This document shows positions 9,306-17,057 of a stretch of DNA of 64,000 bases, in pieces (position 1 is the stretch's first letter; every line of letters begins with the position of its first letter). This stretch comes from an uncultured Bacteroidota bacterium. GTDB taxonomy: Bacteria; Bacteroidota; Bacteroidia; Bacteroidales; VadinHA17. The position numbers and the translations under genes were made by a program. The notes beneath the pieces were generated by a model. It was not told the DNA's origin. It searched no databases and saw only the letters and a list, made by a program, of their open reading frames with translations. The stretch spans positions 1-64,000 of the forward strand of contig CAIJYD010000024.1 in the NCBI GenBank assembly GCA_903824785.1, given 5' to 3'.

Positions 9306-9334
9306 AAAGCCGGCAGATCATCGCCGGTTTTTTT
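9306..9334 (+). terminator. Intrinsic terminator of the hydrogenase operon
   Basis: A CCGGC/GCCGG stem extended by A-T and G-T pairs (9306-9314 with 9323-9331), an 8-nt loop, and a run of T. It starts 48 bp after the hydA stop. Confidence 0.75.
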
Positions 9335-9375
9335 ACTAAAATTCACCAGTATAAGTATATTTAGTCAATAAAAAA

Positions 9376-9480
9376 ATGAGGTTAAGGGATGAATATTTAG
9401 AAATACCGGAGAAGAATAATGTGCAGTTTAAGGATGAATATGTCTTTGAATTCTTTGATGACAGATCTGTTTGGGATTAA
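9376..9480 (+). CDS. Possible 34-residue small protein
   Basis: ATG-to-TAA frame of 35 codons between two strong hairpins. The peptide is acidic and rich in aromatic residues (DEYVFEFFDD near the C-terminus), with an internal near-repeat KDEY/RDEY. There is no Shine-Dalgarno motif, which is normal for Bacteroidota. A good terminator sits 7 bp after the stop, as expected of a real short gene, and one ends 42 bp before it. No family is recognised; it may be non-coding. Confidence 0.35.
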   Translation: MRLRDEYLEIPEKNNVQFKDEYVFEFFDDRSVWD

Positions 9481-9486
9481 ATATTA

Positions 9487-9521
9487 AGGCCGTCTCATTC
9501 ATGTTATGAGACGGCCTCTTT
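9487..9521. terminator. 12-bp hairpin terminator between small ORF and tRNA-Lys
   Basis: Perfect 12-bp arms 9487-9498 and 9506-9517 with a 7-nt loop. On the plus strand the hairpin is followed by CTTTTCTG, ending the small-ORF transcript. On the minus strand it begins 8 nt past the 3' end of tRNA-Lys, so it may serve both directions. Confidence 0.75.
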
Positions 9522-9525
9522 TCTG

Positions 9526-9598
9526 TCGGTCCGGAGGGGATCGAACCCTCGACCCCATGATTAAGAGTCACGTGCTCTACCAGCTGAGCTACGGGCCG
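9526..9598 (-). tRNA. tRNA-Lys (anticodon CTT)
   Basis: The minus strand folds into a full cloverleaf of 73 nt: D-arm with GCTCAGCTGGTAGAGC, anticodon stem CGTGA/TCATG with loop CTCTTAA (anticodon CTT), and T-arm GAGGG-TTCGATC-CCCTC. The acceptor stem has one C4-A69 mismatch; discriminator base A; CCA is not encoded. Confidence 0.95.
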
Positions 9599-9720
9599 GA
9601 ATAAGAATGCAAATAAAGTTAAAACATCTGAGATTTGAAAGATTTAAATTAATATGTAGCTCTTTGTTCACCCTATTGCCGGGAGTAATGTTTACGGCAA
9701 GTGCTTTTATTAATAAATAC

Positions 9721-12654
9721 CTATCCTATTATATTGAGGATCTGTTGTATATCCAGGTCTTTAAGAGGGTTGTTGCTCGAAATAAAGGTGTCGGCCAGCC
9801 TTGATTTTTTCTCCTGAAGCCGTACGATCTTCTCTTCAATGCTATTGCTGGTAATATACCTGTAAACAAATACACTTTTATCCTGGCCAATTCTGTGAGC
9901 ACGATTCATTGCCTGCATCTCTGACGCCGGGTTCCACCATGGATCAAGAATAAATACATAATCGGCGGCTGTCAGGTTGAGCCCAACACCTCCGGCTTTA
10001 AGTGAGATGAGGAATATTTTATTTTCAGGATCATTCTGGAAGCTGTTTACTATTTTTTCCCTGTTAAGGCTTGCACCTGTGAGCATTGTAAAACGGGTTC
10101 TTTTCTTCCTTAATTCTTTGGCATATAGGTCGAGATGCTTAACAAATGATGAGAATACGAGTATTTTATGGCCTTCAGATACAACACTTTCCATATCCTG
10201 CAGGACGGTTTCAAATTTCCCTGAGCCGTTGGCATAATCCTCGTAAGCCATAACCGGATGGTTAGAGATCTGTCTCAGCTTCATCAGACCCTGCAAGACA
10301 ACTATCGCAGATTTTTCAAGACCGTTCGATTCTATGTTTTTGAGAATGCTGTTTCTTACGGAAGATTTTTCTTCATCGTACACTTTAAACTGCTCTTCGG
10401 TCATATCGCAGAAAACCATCTGTTCAGTCACAGGTGGCAGATCGCGGGCAACCATCTCTTTTGTGCGCCTCAGAATAAAAGGTTTAATGATCTTCCTGAG
10501 TTTTACCTCCTTCTTATCGTCACCCAGTTTTTCTATAGGTTTGGAAAATTCCCTCCGGAAAAAGGCTAAGTCGCCAAGTAATCCGGGGTTCACAAAATTA
10601 AGTTGTGTCCAGAGATCATTCAGGGAATTTTCAACAGGAGTACCGGTGAGAACCAGCTTGTAATCTGATTTAAGACGGGTAACCGTTTTGTACAACATAG
10701 AGGCAGGGTTCTTTATTACCTGACTCTCATCCAGTATTATATAATGAAACGGGAATGTGCTTATCAGGTCAATATCCTGTCTTATAGTGTGGTAGCTCGA
10801 TAGGATTATATCGAAATTCTGAAAATGGGAGGTTGACTTTTTACGCTGGTTACCTTTATGGCTACAGACTTTCAGTTCGGGAACAAACCTCTCTATCTCA
10901 TTTTCCCAGTTGTAAATAAGAGAGGCCGGAACAATGATGAGAGATGTGAGCTTTGGTTCGGAGCTGCCGAAGAGTGATATCTCAGGTTTTATATCCGGAT
11001 TCACCATTGGAATAATGGTTTCCTTATTATGCTGGAGAAGGGCAACCGTCTGAATAGTTTTTCCAAGCCCCATATCATCGGCCAGGCAACCGCCTAACCC
11101 TGCTGTCTGGAGAAAAACGAGCCAGTTAAGGCCATCGGACTGATATTGCCTCATCAGGCAATTGAGACCGGCAGGAGGTTTAAGAACCGGGATCTGATCG
11201 GGAATAAGCAGTTTTTCCAGTTTTCCGAAACCAACTCTTCCATCATCATTCAGAGTATCTGTTAGTAATGAAAAATGTTGCTTGTGGATTCTCAGGGTAT
11301 CTTCAGTAGTCTTTCCGAATTCAAAAATATTTTTATATTTCGAAAACCAGGTTTCCGGCAGGATAGCTATTGAGCCATCGGGTAATACATATTCCCTGAT
11401 ATCCTGAAGGATGTTCTTTTTGAACCGCGTAAACGGAATTTCCCAGCTTCCTATTTTGACAACTGCTGTCAGATCAAACCAGTCATTAACAATTTCACTG
11501 CTGATCTCGATATTTACAGGTTTCAGGTTGTAATTCTGGTCGAGCCTTGATTTTAAAGTAAATCCTGCATCAATAATTTCAGAATAACTGTTGTTCACAA
11601 TCTCTATCATCCCAAACAGCTCCTCTTTCCGCTTAAGATCGGAAGAAACTGGTAAGAAATTAATATCATCATCTGAAAAGAAGCCAAGTTCGCCTAACCT
11701 GTCACGGCACTCTTTTTCCCAGTTAAAATCGCGGTGTAATTTCCTGAATATATATCTCTCTTCTTTTTCCTCAAACAGAGTGAATGAGACAGAGCTTTCA
11801 TTGGAGTAAATTTCATTTTCATGATAGCTATATTTCAGGATCATTACAGGGATATTTTTCAACCCCATTTCAAGCTCCAGAATAGCTTTTTTTCCCGGAG
11901 TAACCTCAATTATTTCAAAACCGGAGCCAACAACCTTAAAATTATTTACAGCATTCAGCACAAAGCCGGTAAAATATTTAAGTTCAGTTTTTTTGGGAAT
12001 TACAATGTGCTCTTTGGTCAGGAATGGTTTAAGCTTTGGCCCATCTACATCAGAAACAAAGAAAACCGTATGATCGGCTCTTATAAGGCATGGTGACATA
12101 CAGAGGATGTCGTTTGAGATCCCTCTCATGTCAATTGCCTTTCCTGCAGCTTCGAGACTCAGATTATAGGTAGTTTGTTCTTCGGTTCTTATAAATCTGA
12201 AAACCGGTTCAGCATTATCCCCGCTCAGGCAAAGCTGATCTTCAATATGAAGCGAATCTGATTTTTTCTTCTGATAATAGACCGGAATATTTTCATCTCT
12301 TGAAATAGTCAGGCATTTATTGATTCTTCTTTCAATATAAGGCCTGATAAAGATCTCAAGGTTTACCGGAGTTAATTTTTCAAGAAAATCCTTTACCGTT
12401 TTATCTTTTGAGAATAATCTGAAAAGATTCCTGTCGTTATACTCGTTTATTATCTTTATTAGTTCACGCTCCTCAGATGTGAGAGTCTCAAGCGTCTCTG
12501 TATTTGGGAAAGGGGATAGGCATTCAAGAAACTTGTAGTATCCCCTGTTTGTTTCTTTTTGAATAATATAAGGAAGCAGAATAGATCCCCATATTCTGTG
12601 CTGGGAAAGTACAAGTGCAAAGAGCTTCTTTTTATTTTCAGTTCCTGTTTCCAA
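9721..12654 (-). CDS. SNF2-family DEAD/DEAH-box helicase
   Basis: Predicted ATP-dependent DNA translocase of the SNF2/RapA-like superfamily (977 residues), presumably remodelling protein-DNA complexes. The N-terminal half (1-500) has no clear motif and matches the bacterial SNF2-associated region in position. The motor domain starts at about 505: Walker A DDMGLGKTIQTVALL, motif Ia region LIIVPASLIYNWE, motif II as DESQ (ILDESQVIKNP) instead of DEAH/DEGH, motif III LTGTPVENSL. The second RecA domain holds motif V LKAGGVGLNLTAADYV and motif VI MNRAHRIGQDKSV. The gene is divergent from dinB, with a gap of about 170 bp; a shared role in DNA repair is only a guess. No associated methyltransferase or nuclease gene is adjacent. 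Confidence 0.9.
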   Translation of the reverse strand: METGTENKKKLFALVLSQHRIWGSILLPYIIQKETNRGYYKFLECLSPFPNTETLETLTSEERELIKIINEYNDRNLFRLFSKDKTVKDFLEKLTPVNLEIFIRPYIERRINKCLTISRDENIPVYYQKKKSDSLHIEDQLCLSGDNAEPVFRFIRTEEQTTYNLSLEAAGKAIDMRGISNDILCMSPCLIRADHTVFFVSDVDGPKLKPFLTKEHIVIPKKTELKYFTGFVLNAVNNFKVVGSGFEIIEVTPGKKAILELEMGLKNIPVMILKYSYHENEIYSNESSVSFTLFEEKEERYIFRKLHRDFNWEKECRDRLGELGFFSDDDINFLPVSSDLKRKEELFGMIEIVNNSYSEIIDAGFTLKSRLDQNYNLKPVNIEISSEIVNDWFDLTAVVKIGSWEIPFTRFKKNILQDIREYVLPDGSIAILPETWFSKYKNIFEFGKTTEDTLRIHKQHFSLLTDTLNDDGRVGFGKLEKLLIPDQIPVLKPPAGLNCLMRQYQSDGLNWLVFLQTAGLGGCLADDMGLGKTIQTVALLQHNKETIIPMVNPDIKPEISLFGSSEPKLTSLIIVPASLIYNWENEIERFVPELKVCSHKGNQRKKSTSHFQNFDIILSSYHTIRQDIDLISTFPFHYIILDESQVIKNPASMLYKTVTRLKSDYKLVLTGTPVENSLNDLWTQLNFVNPGLLGDLAFFRREFSKPIEKLGDDKKEVKLRKIIKPFILRRTKEMVARDLPPVTEQMVFCDMTEEQFKVYDEEKSSVRNSILKNIESNGLEKSAIVVLQGLMKLRQISNHPVMAYEDYANGSGKFETVLQDMESVVSEGHKILVFSSFVKHLDLYAKELRKKRTRFTMLTGASLNREKIVNSFQNDPENKIFLISLKAGGVGLNLTAADYVFILDPWWNPASEMQAMNRAHRIGQDKSVFVYRYITSNSIEEKIVRLQEKKSRLADTFISSNNPLKDLDIQQILNIIG

Positions 12655-12798
12655 AATGGTTCAATTGAAATATCCTGCAATGTTGGTCATTACCTCACAC
12701 TTTTCAAAATAATTTACTTTTAGATTTGTTATTGATAACGAAATTCTTTAGAAAATCCTGAATACCTTTTACTTTTGTCTGATACCTTCCGGATGAAT

Positions 12799-12805
12799 AA
12801 GGAGG
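12799..12805 (+). promoter_or_regulatory. Shine-Dalgarno-like AAGGAGG upstream of dinB
   Basis: Perfect AAGGAGG, rare in this window. It lies 18 nt before the CTG that best fits the DinB N-terminus and 42 nt before the first in-frame ATG, so its spacing suits neither. Confidence 0.3.
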
Positions 12806-12823
12806 TTAAACGGATTATATTTC

Positions 12824-13897
12824 CTGAGAAAGATTATACATATCGATATGGATGCTTTTTTTGCATCTGTGGAGCAGCTCGACAATCCGGAGCTCAGAGG
12901 TAAGCCTGTTGCCGTAGGTGGGAGCGGCGAGAGGAGTGTTGTAGCTGCAGCCAGCTATGAAGCACGGAAGTTTGGTGTCAGGTCTGCAATGCCTTCAGTA
13001 ATAGCAAGAAGGCTCTGCCCATCTCTTATTTTTGTAAAGCACAATTTTGAAAGGTATAATGAAGTTTCGGCCAGTGTGTTTGAGATCTTCAGGGAGTTCA
13101 CCGATATCGTTGAACCACTTTCCATAGATGAAGCCTTCCTTGATGTTACTGATGATAAAATGAAAATTGGTTCCGCCACAGTTATTGCGAGGAGGATACG
13201 AAATGAGATAAAATGCAGAACAGGGCTTACCGCCTCGGCAGGCATATCAGTAAATAAATTTCTTGCCAAAATAGCCTCCGATATCAACAAGCCTGATGGC
13301 CTGTTTCTTATCCGCCCAGAAGAGGCAGAGAAATTTATTGAAGAGCTGCCTGTGGAGAAATTCTTTGGGATAGGAAAAGTGACTGCAGAAAAGATGCATA
13401 AGCTTGGTATCCATAAAGGTGCAGACCTTAAGAAATGGGATATGGTATCGCTGGTAAGAAACTTTGGTAAGGCAGGTGTATTCTTTCACAACATTGTAAG
13501 AGGGATTGATGACCGTCCGGTTGAGCCGGGACAGGAGCGGAAATCGGTAGGAACGGAGCTCACTTACGAAAAAGATCTGACCACCCGTTTTGAGATGATT
13601 GCAGAGTTGTATAAGCTTGAAAAAGAGCTTATGGAGAGAATGGCTCATTCTGAAGCCACCGGCCGGACCATCACTCTGAAGATCAAATTCTCTGACTTCA
13701 GGCAGATAACCCGAAGCAAAACGCTTCAGCATTATATCCGCGATTTTGAAACACTCCATAAAGAGGTTTCATCAATCCGCAAAACTATTAAGCTTGAAGG
13801 TACCCGTATCAGGCTCATGGGAGTAACCGTCTCAAATCTCGAGACGGATGATTATGATGACAGACAATTGTATCTGTTTGACGATCAGGATTCTTAG
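12824..13897 (+). CDS. dinB: DNA polymerase IV (Y-family)
   Basis: Error-prone translesion polymerase. The first in-frame ATG (12848) would begin at MDAFFASVEQ and so lose the catalytic aspartate of the family motif HIDMDAFF. Reading upstream in frame gives RKIIHID directly before it, matching the conserved Pol IV N-terminus, so the gene is extended to the CTG at 12824 (357 codons); an in-frame stop lies a little further up. Other motifs: steric-gate region DAFFASVE, VVAAASYEARKFGV, the second metal site SIDEAFLDVT, the helix-hairpin-helix KFFGIGKVTAEKMHKLGI, a little-finger domain, and a C-terminal clamp-binding-like tail QLYLFD. The start codon is unusual; a non-AUG start or a small frameshift joining the ATG at 12793 are the alternatives. 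It is divergent from the SNF2 gene. Confidence 0.9.
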   Translation: MRKIIHIDMDAFFASVEQLDNPELRGKPVAVGGSGERSVVAAASYEARKFGVRSAMPSVIARRLCPSLIFVKHNFERYNEVSASVFEIFREFTDIVEPLSIDEAFLDVTDDKMKIGSATVIARRIRNEIKCRTGLTASAGISVNKFLAKIASDINKPDGLFLIRPEEAEKFIEELPVEKFFGIGKVTAEKMHKLGIHKGADLKKWDMVSLVRNFGKAGVFFHNIVRGIDDRPVEPGQERKSVGTELTYEKDLTTRFEMIAELYKLEKELMERMAHSEATGRTITLKIKFSDFRQITRSKTLQHYIRDFETLHKEVSSIRKTIKLEGTRIRLMGVTVSNLETDDYDDRQLYLFDDQDS

Positions 13898-13972
13898 CAA
13901 AGGAATAACTCCGGCAAAAGGTTGCTGATCAGAAGGGAAAAACACTTAACACAGCATACTCTTTTTGCTGAC

Positions 13973-15484
13973 CTATTTTCTATACAGACAACACTCCGGG
14001 AGGGATTTGTAAACCGCATCATCAGCCTTAACAAGAGGAGTATCGTGGCCTGTTTTTGCTATGGCTTTATGAATAGTTAAAAGGTCCGTTTTTGTACTGT
14101 CAAAATCAACAATGATTTTTTTGCTGATCATATCCCAAACAGCATTTTTGACACCATTTACCGAAAGAGAAGCTTTTTCAATTCTCTCCTTGCACATTTC
14201 ACAATTTCCTGAAACATTGAAAGTTGCATTTTTAAAATTAAGATTTCCGGCCTGACGTGTATTCATCATACTGGGTTTTCCCTCAAGCTGTGCAGCAGCA
14301 TCAACGCTGAAGGTTCCACTGGTGACAATCTCCTCACCTTCAGACAAGCCATTGATTATGACATAGCTATTACCCAGCATAGGTCCTGTTTCCACCTCAC
14401 GCATTCTGAAAATATTCTGATCAGTTCCGGGCTGCTTAACATAAACCACCGACCGTTTACCTGTCCAGAGGAGTGATGATTTCGGGATGATCATCTTATC
14501 GCGGTATTCATTGGGAGAAGAATAAACAACTCCTGAAACAAACATTTCCGGTTTGAGTTTACCTGCCTGATTGTCTGTCTCCACCCTCACCTTAGCAACA
14601 CGGGTGACAGGATCAATAACAGGATCAATGAAAATAACTGTGCCTGTATAGTTATTCCCCGGTAATGCCTGTACTGTGAAGGAGACTTTTTCTCCTTTGT
14701 TAATAAACCGGAGGTCGCTTTCATAGGCATCAAAGAGGATCCATACTTTTGAAAGGTCGGCAATTTCAAAAAGCACCGTACCCTGCGAAATGTAATCGCC
14801 GGTATTGACCCGTCTTTCAGTAACAATACCGCTGGTATTTGATTCAACTTCAAAGTTATTCCGGATAGTTCCTGAGGATTCAATATTACTGATCTGGTTA
14901 TCTGTAAGTTTCAGGTGCCTTAGTTTCTCGAGGGCAGCTTCGTAAATATCAGGTTGTGATTGCCTGGTTTTGGCTGCCTCCAGCAATTCCTGCTGACTAG
15001 TAATGAGATCAGGAGAATATATCTGTGCCAGGATCTGCCCTTTAACTACAGTTTCGCCGGTAAAATTTACATTTAGCTTTTCTATCCGGCCGGGAACATG
15101 TGCAACCTGGCTTTGCAAAAGTCTTTCATCAGCCTGCACTTTTCCGTATAAGCGCACCTCTTTAACAGCCATTTGTTTAGAAACAACGGAAGTAATCACA
15201 TTGGCAAGCTGAACTCCTTCACTGCTCAGGGATATTGCGTCTGTATCGGCAGGGGAGCTGCTGTTTGTGGCGAGCGGGATCAGATCCATTCCGCATATCG
15301 GGCATTTGCCTGCTTCCTCCATCCTTATCTGCGGATGCATTGCGCAAGTCCAGACAGTACTTTTAAGATTCTCTGTCAGAGCATCCTTGCTCTTCTCTTT
15401 TTTCACTTTCGGGCTGAAAATAATCCATCCTAAAAAAACGCCCGTAATCAGGGCAACAGTTAAAAAAAATATTTTTCGCTTCAT
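13973..15484 (-). CDS. cusB: CusB-like efflux adaptor with C-terminal HMA domain
   Basis: Periplasmic adaptor (membrane fusion protein) of a heavy-metal RND efflux pump. Order: signal anchor (1-24, ending GVFLGWIIF), a heavy-metal-binding segment with CAMHPQI and KCPICGMDLIPL (about 48-74), barrel-sandwich/lipoyl and helical-hairpin regions (about 95-240), a beta-barrel (240-380), then an added HMA domain from about 413 with SGNCEMCKERIE as metal site. The protein ends in GHDTPLVKADDAVYKSLPECC, a tail almost identical to that of the stand-alone HMA protein at 21.1 kb. Adaptors are normally 400-450 residues; the extra length is this HMA module. It overlaps cusC by ATGA, so the two are translationally coupled. 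Copper or silver specificity is inferred from the Met/His/Cys motifs. Confidence 0.92.
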   Translation of the reverse strand: MKRKIFFLTVALITGVFLGWIIFSPKVKKEKSKDALTENLKSTVWTCAMHPQIRMEEAGKCPICGMDLIPLATNSSSPADTDAISLSSEGVQLANVITSVVSKQMAVKEVRLYGKVQADERLLQSQVAHVPGRIEKLNVNFTGETVVKGQILAQIYSPDLITSQQELLEAAKTRQSQPDIYEAALEKLRHLKLTDNQISNIESSGTIRNNFEVESNTSGIVTERRVNTGDYISQGTVLFEIADLSKVWILFDAYESDLRFINKGEKVSFTVQALPGNNYTGTVIFIDPVIDPVTRVAKVRVETDNQAGKLKPEMFVSGVVYSSPNEYRDKMIIPKSSLLWTGKRSVVYVKQPGTDQNIFRMREVETGPMLGNSYVIINGLSEGEEIVTSGTFSVDAAAQLEGKPSMMNTRQAGNLNFKNATFNVSGNCEMCKERIEKASLSVNGVKNAVWDMISKKIIVDFDSTKTDLLTIHKAIAKTGHDTPLVKADDAVYKSLPECCLYRK

Positions 15485-16980
15485 ATTTTATTTCCATTTA
15501 TTTCAAGATTTCCTAACCTCCTTAACTTTGCAACAGATATATTCAGATCGGCAATTGCTTCTATTTGCTTAAGCTCAAATTCCAGTTTCTGTTGTACCAT
15601 ACGCAGCACATCCGTTAACCCTGAAGATGATACTGAGAAACTCTTCATCAACAGATCGAGTGACCCTGATGCAAGTTGAAGCTGGTTTTCATATAGTTTG
15701 ACACGGCGCCGGGCATCATTGTAAAACCGGAGTTCCTGATAGAATTCCATCTGCAGTGAGTTGGAAGTTGCACTATAACTCTGAGAAGCTGCGGTTCTCT
15801 GCAGTTCTGTTTCGGCTTTCCGGGCATTATATTTTTTCCGGTAAACCGGAAGGGTAATTGTTACCATTGGCATTATCATATCTCTGCCATTCATCGGAGT
15901 AACAGACATAACATTCTTATTTATGAGGGAATAATTGAAGCCGGCACCTACCATAGGATAACTCATCCGGGATACCATTTTTTTACGGGCTTCAATTGAT
16001 TGCTTTTCATAATCAAGCATATTGAGCATTGGATTATTTGCAAGCATACTATCGGAAGCTGAAAGAATGGAGATTCCAAGTGAATCGGGAACTATTATTT
16101 CAGGAGTGAGAACTGGCGAACCTGCAGGCCGGTTAAGATAATTGTTGAACTGAGCTGATATGTTGTCAGCCCGGGTTTTCAATAAAGAGACATTGTATTC
16201 CAGTTCACCTGATTCCATCTCGATCCGATAAAGGTCAGCCAATCCTGAATTACCTGAAGATGAGCTCATTTGACCTGTCTGCATTGGGGGAGAAGTCTGG
16301 CTTACGGATGTTATGCCCGAACCTGAACCATTATTACCCATACTCTGCATTGAAGCTGACCCGGAATTACTATTCTGTGAAACTCCCGGAGAGAGAGAAG
16401 GGGTTGAAGAAGGTGCTCCACTGTTTTCGGGTGAAGCTGCTTTGAATTTCACCAATGCCAGACGTTCAATTGTTTTCAGGATTTCAATGTTTTTTTCTGA
16501 AATACTTATCTCTTTGCGAATCTTGTAAAGTTCGTAAAATGTTCTCTGCACATCAAAGAAAATCTGCAATCTGGCATCCCGGAAGAGTTCAAACTTAGCC
16601 TTTGCCATCATGCTCATTTCATCTTTGGCATATCTGAGTACACCAAACCATGGAAACATCTGCATTAACCTTATATCGGCAACCTGACTACCGCTGACGA
16701 GTTCCATAGGACTCAGAAAAACGCCAAGGCTTAACTCCGGGTCGGAGAGAGCTCCTGCCTGAGCTGTTCTTTGCAAAGCAGTCTCATATTCTGTGAACCG
16801 CTGAAGTACAAGAGGATTGTTTTTGGCTGCTGTCTCGAGGTAAAAACTGAGGGAATCAGGTTGTGAATTGGCTGAAACAGTAAAAAACATGGAGAGCAAA
16901 ATGGAAATAAGCTGAATCTTCCATGAACGGTTTCTGTGTATTTCAGTTCTTTGTGTCAGAACATTTATTATTTCGGCCAT
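15481..16980 (-). CDS. cusC: CusC-like TolC-family outer-membrane efflux protein
   Basis: Outer-membrane channel of the tripartite metal efflux pump (499 residues). The hydrophobic segment ISILLSMFFTVSANSQ (about 25-40) is the signal peptide; two TolC repeats of long amphipathic helices surround beta strands (NRPAGSPVLTPE ends the first). Notable is a low-complexity Ser/Gly/Asn/Met-rich insertion of about 65 residues (about 180-245) between the first helix pair, absent from classical TolC proteins; it contains several Met (MQSMG, MQTGQM) and might be a flexible metal-binding loop or a simple-sequence expansion. The start is uncertain because the n-region before the hydrophobic core is long. 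It is transcribed after cusA (77 bp gap) and overlaps cusB by 4 bp. Confidence 0.9.
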   Translation of the reverse strand: MAEIINVLTQRTEIHRNRSWKIQLISILLSMFFTVSANSQPDSLSFYLETAAKNNPLVLQRFTEYETALQRTAQAGALSDPELSLGVFLSPMELVSGSQVADIRLMQMFPWFGVLRYAKDEMSMMAKAKFELFRDARLQIFFDVQRTFYELYKIRKEISISEKNIEILKTIERLALVKFKAASPENSGAPSSTPSLSPGVSQNSNSGSASMQSMGNNGSGSGITSVSQTSPPMQTGQMSSSSGNSGLADLYRIEMESGELEYNVSLLKTRADNISAQFNNYLNRPAGSPVLTPEIIVPDSLGISILSASDSMLANNPMLNMLDYEKQSIEARKKMVSRMSYPMVGAGFNYSLINKNVMSVTPMNGRDMIMPMVTITLPVYRKKYNARKAETELQRTAASQSYSATSNSLQMEFYQELRFYNDARRRVKLYENQLQLASGSLDLLMKSFSVSSSGLTDVLRMVQQKLEFELKQIEAIADLNISVAKLRRLGNLEINGNKI

Positions 16981-17057
16981 TTTTGGTAACAGGTTTTTTA
17001 AATTATTAATTATATGCAGGAGTAATTATAACTCCATATTTCAAATCCATCCAGATC

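Noticed and set aside
13247-13759. 170-codon antisense ORF inside dinB
   Set aside because: Shadow frame; dinB motifs are clear on the other strand.
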